Origin: an uncultured Lentisphaerota bacterium
Lineage (GTDB): Bacteria; Verrucomicrobiota; Kiritimatiellia; CAIQIC01
Reading direction: 5' to 3'
NCBI GenBank assembly: GCA_903912445.1
Contig: CAIWHP010000165.1
Location: 1 to 47,433, forward strand
Length of the DNA: 47,433 bases
Part shown: positions 16,050-23,341 of the stretch, piece by piece
How positions within the stretch are numbered: the stretch's first letter is position 1
Layout of the letters: every line of letters starts with the position of its first letter
The notes under the pieces: generated by a model
Told to the model about the DNA's origin: nothing
The model's database searches: none
The model's input: only the letters and a program-made list of their open reading frames with translations
Program-made: the position numbers and the translations under genes

Positions 16050-18619
16050 GGTTTGGTCCTTTCGTTCTCGTCAATGGGCCAGGTTACGCGCAGGTCGTCG
16101 CGGTAGCAACCGATCTTCTCGACCGGGATGCGCTGGAAACCAAGCTTGAACGCCGGCGAATTTCGCTTGAGCTGATAATGGTCATCAGCGAAGAGCGGGT
16201 CCGCGATGAGCGAGTGGCGATCCATGCCGAGCGATTGCCACGCGTCCCATTCGTCCATTGGCTCGGCGGCGTGCAGTTCCACATCATCCACGCAGACCGC
16301 GCCGTCGCCGTCGGGCAACCGGATGCGGACGTAACAACTCTTCATCGCCGGTGGCTGCGCTGGAAAACGAGCGATCAGTTCATGCCGCGCCCACTCGGTG
16401 CCGACGCTGACGGTCTTCACCGACTGCCAACTGTAAACGTTGGCTCGGTAGGCCTGCAGGCCGATCTCGAGACGCGTGTTCGCTCGGTCGGCGCGCAGCC
16501 ATGCGGTCAGGCGATAGACCTGGCCGGGCTGGACGGGGACTTCGACGCTCTTCACGCTGGGGATGCGCGCCCACGATTCCTTGTCCTTGTTGGCCTCGCT
16601 CAACTTGCCCGTGAGCCGCAGGCAGCCGCGTCCGTTGTGCGGGGAGTCGGCGCAAAGCGTGACGTGGTCGTTGGTGCTCGGACGGATGTGCCACTTCCAA
16701 ATTTCTGGCGCCTCGAAATCGGCGTTCGCCGGCGCGATGTTCGGCCCGGTGACGGCCTTGAGTTTGAACTGGCCGGTCTTGAGCGGCTGTTTGAAATGCC
16801 AGACGAGATTGGAATCGGAGAGGTTGTGTTCAAACGAGACGTTGCGGAACTGAAACGGCTGCGGCTGCGGGTCGTGCCAGCAAAGGATGTTCTGGTGAAC
16901 GACATTGTGGTGCATCGTGCGGCCATCGGGCAACGGCGCCGTGCGCGGGTCGCGCAGGCTCGCGACGCTGCGCCACGCCGGCAGATTGGCGACGGAGTCG
17001 TATTGCTTGCTCCAGTTGGCGATCTCGCGCGTCCAGTAACCGGTGGTGGTCTCCCAGCCGTTGAACTCGATTTGGCTGGTCGAGCCGTGTTCGCTGCGGC
17101 CCATGCCACATTCGACGAAGATATTGTTCTCGACGAGGTTGTCGCGCCCGTCGTGGAGATGGATGCCGGCGCGGGGCGTCCGCGCGACGATGTTGCCGGT
17201 GACCGTCACGCCCATCGCCGTCCAGTCGAGATAAATGCCCCACGCAAAATACGGCGCGAGCCATTTGCCGGCCTTGCCGCTGCGGCCAATGACGTCGTGG
17301 ATGAAGTTGTGGCGGATGACGCAGCCGTGGGCCGAGAGCCAGTTCAATGAGTTACCGTAGATCGCGCCGGCGTCCATCGTCTCCAGGCAAACGCGGTGGA
17401 TGTGGTTCAGCTCGATGACGTGGTTTTGCCCGCCGAACATGATACCGAAACGCGGCAGATGATGGAGCGTGTTGCGCGCGACGCGGTTGCCGGTGCCGCT
17501 GATGTTGATGCCGTTGCCCTGCTTGTGGAACAAGCCGGTGCGGGTGAGGTGGTTGTTCTCGGCGTAGTTGCCGGCGGGCGCGAGCGTCTTCTCGTCGCCA
17601 CCGCTGAGGTTGATGCCGTGGCTGCCGGTGTCGGCGATGTCGCAGCCGACAACGCCGTTGCGCGCGCCGCCGGTCACGCTGACGCCGTTGCCGTTGTAAT
17701 CGCCGACGTTGCGGATGACGCACCCGGCGACGAGGCAGTTGGTCGAGTTGTTCAGAGTAACGGCGGTGCCTTCGCAGCACTCGAAGGTGAACCCGCGAAA
17801 CGTGACGTTCGCCGCGCCAGCACTGAGTGCGAGAATCGAACGCAGTCGCGGCGCGTAAACCGGTTGTCCCTTCAACGGTGACGGCGGCCAGAAGTAGAGC
17901 GTTCCCTTTTCCAGACACCACTCACCGGGCACGTCGAGTTCTTCCAGCAAGCCGCGCACGAAATAGCGGTCGCCCGCCGCGATCTCGTACGAGCAATCGC
18001 GACGCAACGTGATGATTCGTTGCTCGCGGTCAACGGCGACGATGGGAGCGATATTGTTCCACCATTCGTGGCTCGGGAAGATGGAAACTTCGCCGTCGGT
18101 GGGCCGCGCCCAGTTGCGCAGGTCGGTGGCGCTCGCCAGGAACGCGCGTTTTGAAAGCCCCTTCTCCACAAACGTCCAGCCGCTGGTGTGCGGGTTCTGC
18201 GGGTCGAGATTCGGGTACCGCGCCAGTTCCTGACGCTGGCCGTCGCAGAACAGTTGGCGGAACTGGTTGGTGCCGACGTTTGCTTTCAGGATCTGTCCTG
18301 TGTGGGGCGCAAAGCCGGTGATCTTCGCTCCGCCGAGCAAAATCGGCTTCTCGTCCCGGTAAGCGCGCCAGATCACGCCGGAATCTTTCGCGTCGAGCGT
18401 AAGCGTCTTCGTCAGTTCATAGACGCCGCCGCGCACCAACACGGTTGTGCCGCCACGCCGTTCCAATGTGCGGGCGGCATCGCGCGCCCGCTCCAGTGTC
18501 GCAAACGGTTTCGCCCTTGTACCGGAATCGGCATCGTCACCGGTGGCGGCCACATAGAACTCGGCAGCGTGCCCCGAAGCCAGCAACAGGGCGGTGAGGA
18601 AGGCGAGGATGGGTTTCAT
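16046..18619 (-). CDS. Secreted GH141-like beta-helix enzyme with C-terminal CBM-like module
   Basis: Secreted 857-aa protein; signal MKPILAFLTALLLASGHA. It has the N-terminal block of beta-helix CAZymes of the GH141/DUF1565 type: EFYVAATGDDADSGTRAKPF (20-39), TLERARDAARTL, then RYPNLDPQNPHTSGW and SIFPSHEWWNNIAPI. A long run of beta-helix rungs covers about 265-600. Residues about 640-790 form a jelly-roll like CBM4/9 (GRGCLRLTGKL, VYRLTAWLRADRANTRLEIG). In Bacteroides, the founding GH141 enzyme is an alpha-L-fucosidase of rhamnogalacturonan II breakdown, and others are xylanases; the activity here is not proven. It starts 3 nt after the SGNH gene's stop with only a weak ribosome site, suggesting coupled translation. 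Confidence 0.75.
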   Translation of the reverse strand: MKPILAFLTALLLASGHAAEFYVAATGDDADSGTRAKPFATLERARDAARTLERRGGTTVLVRGGVYELTKTLTLDAKDSGVIWRAYRDEKPILLGGAKITGFAPHTGQILKANVGTNQFRQLFCDGQRQELARYPNLDPQNPHTSGWTFVEKGLSKRAFLASATDLRNWARPTDGEVSIFPSHEWWNNIAPIVAVDREQRIITLRRDCSYEIAAGDRYFVRGLLEELDVPGEWCLEKGTLYFWPPSPLKGQPVYAPRLRSILALSAGAANVTFRGFTFECCEGTAVTLNNSTNCLVAGCVIRNVGDYNGNGVSVTGGARNGVVGCDIADTGSHGINLSGGDEKTLAPAGNYAENNHLTRTGLFHKQGNGINISGTGNRVARNTLHHLPRFGIMFGGQNHVIELNHIHRVCLETMDAGAIYGNSLNWLSAHGCVIRHNFIHDVIGRSGKAGKWLAPYFAWGIYLDWTAMGVTVTGNIVARTPRAGIHLHDGRDNLVENNIFVECGMGRSEHGSTSQIEFNGWETTTGYWTREIANWSKQYDSVANLPAWRSVASLRDPRTAPLPDGRTMHHNVVHQNILCWHDPQPQPFQFRNVSFEHNLSDSNLVWHFKQPLKTGQFKLKAVTGPNIAPANADFEAPEIWKWHIRPSTNDHVTLCADSPHNGRGCLRLTGKLSEANKDKESWARIPSVKSVEVPVQPGQVYRLTAWLRADRANTRLEIGLQAYRANVYSWQSVKTVSVGTEWARHELIARFPAQPPAMKSCYVRIRLPDGDGAVCVDDVELHAAEPMDEWDAWQSLGMDRHSLIADPLFADDHYQLKRNSPAFKLGFQRIPVEKIGCYRDDLRVTWPIDENERTKP

Positions 18620-18622
18620 GTC

Positions 18623-20677
18623 TCAACGTTTCGGTAGTTGCGCTTCAATCGCTTTGGCCACGGTCTCGCCGAGGAAGTCGTAGCCCTTGGTGTTGAAGTG
18701 GACGTCGTTGGGGGTCTGCATCTCGGCCAAGTGCGGCGTGATGGCGGCGAACAGGTCGTCAATGGCGTCGCCGTGTTTCTTAATCAACTCAGCCGCAACC
18801 TGATTGCGCTCGACGATGGCGGCGGCGGTTTGTTTTTTTGCGGGGTCATCCGGAATCGGCGTGGTGCTCGCCCAGATGAGCTTCGCGCCGGTCTTCTTCA
18901 TGCGCTCGATGAGTTGCTCCAGCCGTTGCGCGTAATCGGCGATGGGTGTGGCGCGGTCGTGGATGCCGAAGTTGAAATGGATCAGGTCCCATTTGCCGTC
19001 GCCGAGCCAGGCCTCGATGTGCTTGAGGCCGTTCGCAGTCGGGCCACAGTTCGCCGGTGCGCGGTGGACGTTCGCCTTGCCCGCGAGCGCCTTGCGCACG
19101 GCCGGCGTGTAGCCGCGTGACACCGAATCGCCGATGAGCAGCACGCGCGGCAGTTTTGGATCGTCTTGCACGAAATCCCATGCGGTAGACTGGCCCGCGA
19201 CCTTGGCGCGCTTGTGGTGCGGCAGATAGAAGCCGCCGAGGTTCTCCTGCAGAACGCGCTCCCAGGCCTGTTGATCGGCCGGCAGCTTGGCGACGAGCGC
19301 GGCGTATTTCGCGGCGATCAGCGTGTCTTCGGTCGTCGGTTTCGCCGCGGACTCGGCGGCAGTGGTCGGCTCAACGGTGGACGCCCCCGCAGCGGAGGGC
19401 GTTGGCTTGAAGGAGAGCTGTTTGACCTCCAGCCGGTTTAACTGCGGACCACCGATGCCGGCTCCGCCGCCAACGCGGATGTAGGGAGCGCCACCCCGCA
19501 AGCCCGGTGCAGCCCCGGCGCTGATGCCGGACACCAGCTCCTTGCCGCCGCCGCTCAAGGCCAACTGGCCGTCGCTGCGGCGCGTGACTTTCCAGGTGTG
19601 AAACTCTTCGGCGCCCGCCAGGCTGCAGCCAACGGATTTTCCAGTGGCGGCATCCTTCAAGGCGACACTCTGCATCTTGGTGTCGTTCACGAGCCACAGA
19701 ATGACCCGGTATTTGCCGTCGTGGACTTCCACGACGTAACCACGGCAGGCCGTGCCGATGCGCATGGTCACCTCAAACTCCCAACCCGCCGCGGCGGCTT
19801 GGGCCGTGGCAGCCGGAATCGGCGCCAACAGGCCGCAACTTTCCGTCTCGCTCGCGTCGTCGAGCACGATAATGCCGTTATCGAGTTTGGGCGGGATCTT
19901 GTCGTTCAACGTCCAGCCCTGCGCCAGCGGGTCGGATTTGCCGTCGAGGAAGAGCGCCGGGATTTTCCGAGCGGTCGCCGCATCTTCGGCCGGCGGCTTG
20001 ACAGCGGCCGGCGCGCCTGTCGCGGCCGATGATGTGGCGCGCAAACGCAGGCTCGCGATCTCCAGCTTGCTCATTTCGGCTTGGCCAATGCCACTGCCGC
20101 CGCCCACGCGAACGTAGGGCGCGCCCTTCAACAAGCCCGGCGCCTCCCCGGCAACGACATCGTCCAGGAGAACCTTGCCGTTGCCGCTCAAAGTCAGCTT
20201 GCCCCCGCCGCGCCGCGCGATCTTCCAGGCGTGTACCGCCTCGCCGCCGGCAAGGGAACCACTGACCGTCTTGCCCGTGGCCGCATCCTTCAAACTCAGG
20301 GCCTGCGCCGTGCCAGTGTTGAACAGCCAGACGATGACGCGGTATTTGCCGTCGTGAACCTCGACGACGTAGCCGCGACAAGGTGAACCGATGCGGAGGG
20401 CCAGATCCAGTTCCCAACCCGCATCGAGGGCCGGCGCCGTGCCCGCCGGGATGCGGTACAACAGGCCGCAACTGGCTGACGCGCTTTGGTCGTCGAGCAC
20501 AACCACGGGCGTGTCGCCGATTTTGTCGAGGCGCGGCGCGATGGTGTCGTTCAACGTCCAGCCTTGCGCCACCGGCTCGGATTGGGCGTTCAGCGCGACA
20601 ACGTCGGTGGCTTGTGTCGGCCGGCACGGACAGGCGGCCCAGACAACCGCCAGCAGGATTGCAGTTCTCCACTTCAT
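18623..20677 (-). CDS. Secreted SGNH/GDSL hydrolase with a duplicated beta-sandwich domain
   Basis: Secreted 684-aa protein with signal MKWRTAILLAVVWAACPC. Two tandem copies of a beta-sandwich domain occupy about 30-215 and 245-425; both contain AQGWTLND, VLDD, RGYVVEVHDGKYRVI, LKDAATGK and YxRVGGGxGIG, so they arose by internal duplication. Residues about 505-684 are an SGNH hydrolase: RVLLIGDSVSRGY (nucleophile S518), HFNFGIHD (N569) and NDVHFNTKGY (D658, H660). Such enzymes often remove acetyl groups from polysaccharides, and the paired domains may bind glycan. ATG 20677 has AAAGGA upstream. An in-frame ATG at 20803 would prepend a degraded second signal peptide and is rejected as the main start. 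Confidence 0.85.
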   Translation of the reverse strand: MKWRTAILLAVVWAACPCRPTQATDVVALNAQSEPVAQGWTLNDTIAPRLDKIGDTPVVVLDDQSASASCGLLYRIPAGTAPALDAGWELDLALRIGSPCRGYVVEVHDGKYRVIVWLFNTGTAQALSLKDAATGKTVSGSLAGGEAVHAWKIARRGGGKLTLSGNGKVLLDDVVAGEAPGLLKGAPYVRVGGGSGIGQAEMSKLEIASLRLRATSSAATGAPAAVKPPAEDAATARKIPALFLDGKSDPLAQGWTLNDKIPPKLDNGIIVLDDASETESCGLLAPIPAATAQAAAAGWEFEVTMRIGTACRGYVVEVHDGKYRVILWLVNDTKMQSVALKDAATGKSVGCSLAGAEEFHTWKVTRRSDGQLALSGGGKELVSGISAGAAPGLRGGAPYIRVGGGAGIGGPQLNRLEVKQLSFKPTPSAAGASTVEPTTAAESAAKPTTEDTLIAAKYAALVAKLPADQQAWERVLQENLGGFYLPHHKRAKVAGQSTAWDFVQDDPKLPRVLLIGDSVSRGYTPAVRKALAGKANVHRAPANCGPTANGLKHIEAWLGDGKWDLIHFNFGIHDRATPIADYAQRLEQLIERMKKTGAKLIWASTTPIPDDPAKKQTAAAIVERNQVAAELIKKHGDAIDDLFAAITPHLAEMQTPNDVHFNTKGYDFLGETVAKAIEAQLPKR

Positions 20678-20691
20678 GGTTTTGGTTCCTT

Positions 20692-20803
20692 TCAGTTGGT
20701 TGTTGATTGCAGCCAGTCGCCCGGCGAATGACTTTTGACGCGGTAGATTTCTCGCGCATGGATTCAGCAGCAGGGCGGTGAGGAGCGTGAGGGCGGGTTT
20801 CAT
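20692..20803 (-). pseudogene. Remnant of a deleted secreted gene (signal peptide plus shifted tail)
   Basis: ATG 20803 begins MKPALTLLTALLLNPC, the same signal-peptide cassette used by neighbouring genes. It then runs into unrelated sequence. In another frame the following DNA reads HAREIYRVKSHSPGDWLQ, three or four more residues and a TGA at 20694-20692, which looks like a natural protein C-terminus. The simplest reading is a secreted gene that lost its middle, leaving the first 13 or so codons and the last 25. The parent protein is not identifiable. Confidence 0.5.
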
Positions 20804-20814
20804 GGCATGGCGTT

Positions 20815-21828
20815 TCACTGTTGTTGCGGGGTGTTTCGGGGCAGCGCTTGGCTGATGGCTTTGACCTGGGCCAACTGAGGCTCGCTGAAAACGCCGACCG
20901 GCCCGGTTGCCGCGTCCCCATTCGGGCCCAGGTCGAGCGTTACCACGCCGCCCTTGGCCACCACCGTGCTCACCCATCTGACCCAGTCCTCCGTTGGATG
21001 ACGCGTGTTCCGTTGGCCCCAAAAAGAACCCAGATACGTCAGCGCGTGCCATTGCGAACCTTCCACCCAGCGTGACGCGGGCTGAACCTTGAACGGCTCA
21101 TTCAACTCGCCGGCGGTGTAATCCTCGGAGCGGGTGTGGCGCACCAGCTTGACGCCGGGATTGAACGTGACGATGGCCCGTGGATTGCCGCGCTTGACCG
21201 CATCCCCATAGATGGCTGCTATCGCACCGTTGAACTGGATGTGCTCGTAGCCACCGTCAAACCACCATCCCGCCACCTTGTCGCCATACCGCACGGACCA
21301 TTCCTGGATGACTTTGGCCCACTTGCGGGCGAACTCCTCGTTGATGGGCTGGTCCTTCTTGCCCTCCGGCAATCCGAAGGCTCGCTGCGCGTGGGCGTCT
21401 TGGTTCGGCGTTTGGCACGGCAGGTAGAGCATCAGCCGGATGCCTTCAGGTTGCAGGGCACGGTAAAGATCGAGGGGCAGGTCCCGTTGAGAACAACGCT
21501 CGCCGGGCTTGCAACCAAGGAACTGGTCATAGACGGCGTTCGGCGAATTGTAGAACCCGGAATTCTGGCCCAGCGTGAGCACCAGGTAACCGGCCCCGAT
21601 CTCCTTCAACTGTCGTGTCACGGCCGGCACGTCGAACGCATCCACCAGCTTCATGTCCCTGGCGCTATTGGGCCAGAAGTGCATGAACACGCCCAGTCGC
21701 GCGTCTTTCAACCAGTCCGTGACGTGGGGGGAAGCCACTGGTGCAACCGAAGCGCTTGCATCAGCAGCGTGGACCGCGGCCAGCGGAGCCAGCAGCAGGG
21801 CAAGGAGGTGTGGGAGGATGTATTTCAT
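20815..21828 (-). CDS. Secreted GH29-type alpha-L-fucosidase (divergent)
   Basis: Secreted 337-aa protein; signal MKYILPHLLALLLAPLAA. Residues about 38-300 match the GH29 TIM barrel: LKDARLGVFMHFWP (40-53), IGAGYLVLTLGQNSGFYNSPN (77-97), RLMLYLPCQ and VAGWWFDGGYEH (185-196), where D191 is the expected nucleophile. The barrel ends with VAKGGVVTLDLGPNGDA, a variant of the usual GGNxLLNxGP strand. It lacks the C-terminal beta-sandwich seen in longer relatives, and the usual HW after FI/FM is HF here. It is flanked on both sides by gene remnants (20692-20803 and 21835-21980), so it may have its own transcription signals. Specificity among fucosyl linkages is unknown. Confidence 0.75.
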   Translation of the reverse strand: MKYILPHLLALLLAPLAAVHAADASASVAPVASPHVTDWLKDARLGVFMHFWPNSARDMKLVDAFDVPAVTRQLKEIGAGYLVLTLGQNSGFYNSPNAVYDQFLGCKPGERCSQRDLPLDLYRALQPEGIRLMLYLPCQTPNQDAHAQRAFGLPEGKKDQPINEEFARKWAKVIQEWSVRYGDKVAGWWFDGGYEHIQFNGAIAAIYGDAVKRGNPRAIVTFNPGVKLVRHTRSEDYTAGELNEPFKVQPASRWVEGSQWHALTYLGSFWGQRNTRHPTEDWVRWVSTVVAKGGVVTLDLGPNGDAATGPVGVFSEPQLAQVKAISQALPRNTPQQQ

Positions 21829-21834
21829 GTTGAT

Positions 21835-21980
21835 TCATTCCACCGCTAGCTCAACATACGCCAAGGCCCTGCGCAGGTAGCGCTGGCTGTGGTACGGGGC
21901 GAGTTGAGGGTTGAAGCCTTTGGTTTTGGTCTGACAGGAAGCGCAAACGCAAGGGCGGGAATCAAGGTAGCGTGTTTCAT
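21835..21980 (-). pseudogene. Remnant of a deleted secreted gene (signal peptide plus shifted tail)
   Basis: ATG 21980 begins MKHATLIPALAFALPV, a signal-peptide-like start, and its frame closes after 44 codons at 21846. A different frame over the second half reads LAPYHSQRYLRRALAYVE and ends at a TGA at 21837-21835, just before the next gene. That reading looks like an amphipathic protein C-terminus. As at 20692-20803, this is best explained as the two ends of a lost gene joined out of frame. Confidence 0.5.
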
Positions 21981-21991
21981 GGCGGGATGCC

Positions 21992-23329
21992 TCATTTTCG
22001 AGTGTTCGAACGATGTTTCGCCACCGCGTCCGCGATGGCCTGGACCATGCGGCGCTGTATTTCGGCGGCCTTGGTCATGGCCGCCTGTACTTGCGCACGC
22101 CCCGCGGCACGATCTTCGTGCAGCGGCCTGAGCTTTTCCCAGAGCTGCTGGCCGGTGGTTGCGCTGCTTTCGAACACCCAATCCTGCAGGCCGAGATCGC
22201 GGAACATCTGGCCCTTCACCGTGTCCGCGGGGTTGCGCACGTAAAAGGCCGGGGTTCCCTGCGACAGCGCGATGATCGGCGAATGGCACTCCGCGCTGAC
22301 CACGGCAACCGCGCGGGCGTAAACGGAGGCGGCCTCGTCGGCGAGCCAGAAGGTGTCGCGCCAGATGACGTTGGGTTTCACGTCGGCGGGCAGCGGATCG
22401 AGGAGGTGTTCCTTGGCCACCGCAATCTCGTAGGTCATCTCCGGGCACAGGAGCACCTTTAGCCCGGTCTCGCGCACCCAGAGCGTGATGAGGTCGCGCA
22501 GCGGCGCGTGATCGCGGGCGGCGTGCTTGGCGTTGATCGCGTCCAACTCGTAGTCGCCCTCGTCGCGCGGCAGATCCTTCACGCGATAATAGGGCGTATA
22601 GCGCAGACGGGGCAGCACGCAGATGAACTTCCCCTCCTCCGCGCCGATGTGCCGCAGCCAGCTCTGGGCGCGCTTTTCATCCCGCACCGCGATGCCAAAC
22701 GTGCCATCCAGTCCGAACTCCATGAGCGGCGTGCGCAGCTTCTGCCCCTTCAAATACAGGAGCGAATAGGTGTCGCGGGCGAAGAGGAAGGACGCGCCGT
22801 CATAGATCGCGCGGGACTTGTAGTGGCCGTCGAAATGATCGGCTGGCAATTTTGCGCTCGCCTCGCGCAACTCCTCCAAAGTGCCGCCGTCCCGCAACGT
22901 CGTGCGGCCGCTGACCGGATCGAAGTGCGAGCCGAAGAAGCCATACGGCTTCCCGGTCTTCGCCCAGACCTGGAACGTCTTCGCATGACGTGCCGGGGTG
23001 ATGAAAATATCCGCCGCGCGCCAGGCTGCGGCCAGGGCGGGTGTGGAAGCCATGCCGGAGTCATCCACCTCGCCCTCGGCGATGCACAACCCGGGAAAGG
23101 CCCGCAACAACAGCTCGCGCTCGCGTTCATGAAGCTGCCAAGGCCAGAGCGTGATCGTCGCCTCCGGCAGATACTGATACATGAGCCGGATCGTGCCCGG
23201 TACACGGCCACTGTCGCCAATGTTTTCAAACTGCAGCGCCTCGCGCAGCAGGATGTGAGGCGGCTCGGCGGCGAGCGCGGCCAGCGGCGCCAACAGCAGG
23301 GCAGTGAGGAGTTTGAGGGTATGTTTCAT
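21992..23329 (-). CDS. Polysaccharide pyruvyl transferase-like protein with a signal peptide
   Basis: Protein of 445 aa starting with the cassette-type signal MKHTLKLLTALLLAPLAA. The rest resembles polysaccharide pyruvyl transferases (PF04230): NIGDSGRVPGTIRLMYQYLP, ADIFITPARHAKTF, GKPYGFFGSHFDPVSG, the central ICVLPRLRYTPYYR, then VVSAECHSPIIALSQGTPAF (about 348-367), which has the shape of a nucleotide- or donor-site loop. Known members act in the cytosol with phosphoenolpyruvate, so an exported version is odd. It might be an exported glycan-binding or scavenging protein derived from the transferase. It begins 12 nt after the 1387-aa gene. No neighbouring gene makes an obvious acceptor. Confidence 0.7.
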   Translation of the reverse strand: MKHTLKLLTALLLAPLAALAAEPPHILLREALQFENIGDSGRVPGTIRLMYQYLPEATITLWPWQLHERERELLLRAFPGLCIAEGEVDDSGMASTPALAAAWRAADIFITPARHAKTFQVWAKTGKPYGFFGSHFDPVSGRTTLRDGGTLEELREASAKLPADHFDGHYKSRAIYDGASFLFARDTYSLLYLKGQKLRTPLMEFGLDGTFGIAVRDEKRAQSWLRHIGAEEGKFICVLPRLRYTPYYRVKDLPRDEGDYELDAINAKHAARDHAPLRDLITLWVRETGLKVLLCPEMTYEIAVAKEHLLDPLPADVKPNVIWRDTFWLADEAASVYARAVAVVSAECHSPIIALSQGTPAFYVRNPADTVKGQMFRDLGLQDWVFESSATTGQQLWEKLRPLHEDRAAGRAQVQAAMTKAAEIQRRMVQAIADAVAKHRSNTRK

Positions 23330-23341
23330 GGTGGTTACTTT

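Noticed and set aside
20678-21052. Longer start for the SGNH protein (up to ATG 20803 or beyond)
   Set aside because: The frame is open, but a second, intact signal peptide with AAAGGA begins at 20677. The upstream leader is degraded and overlaps the next gene further up.
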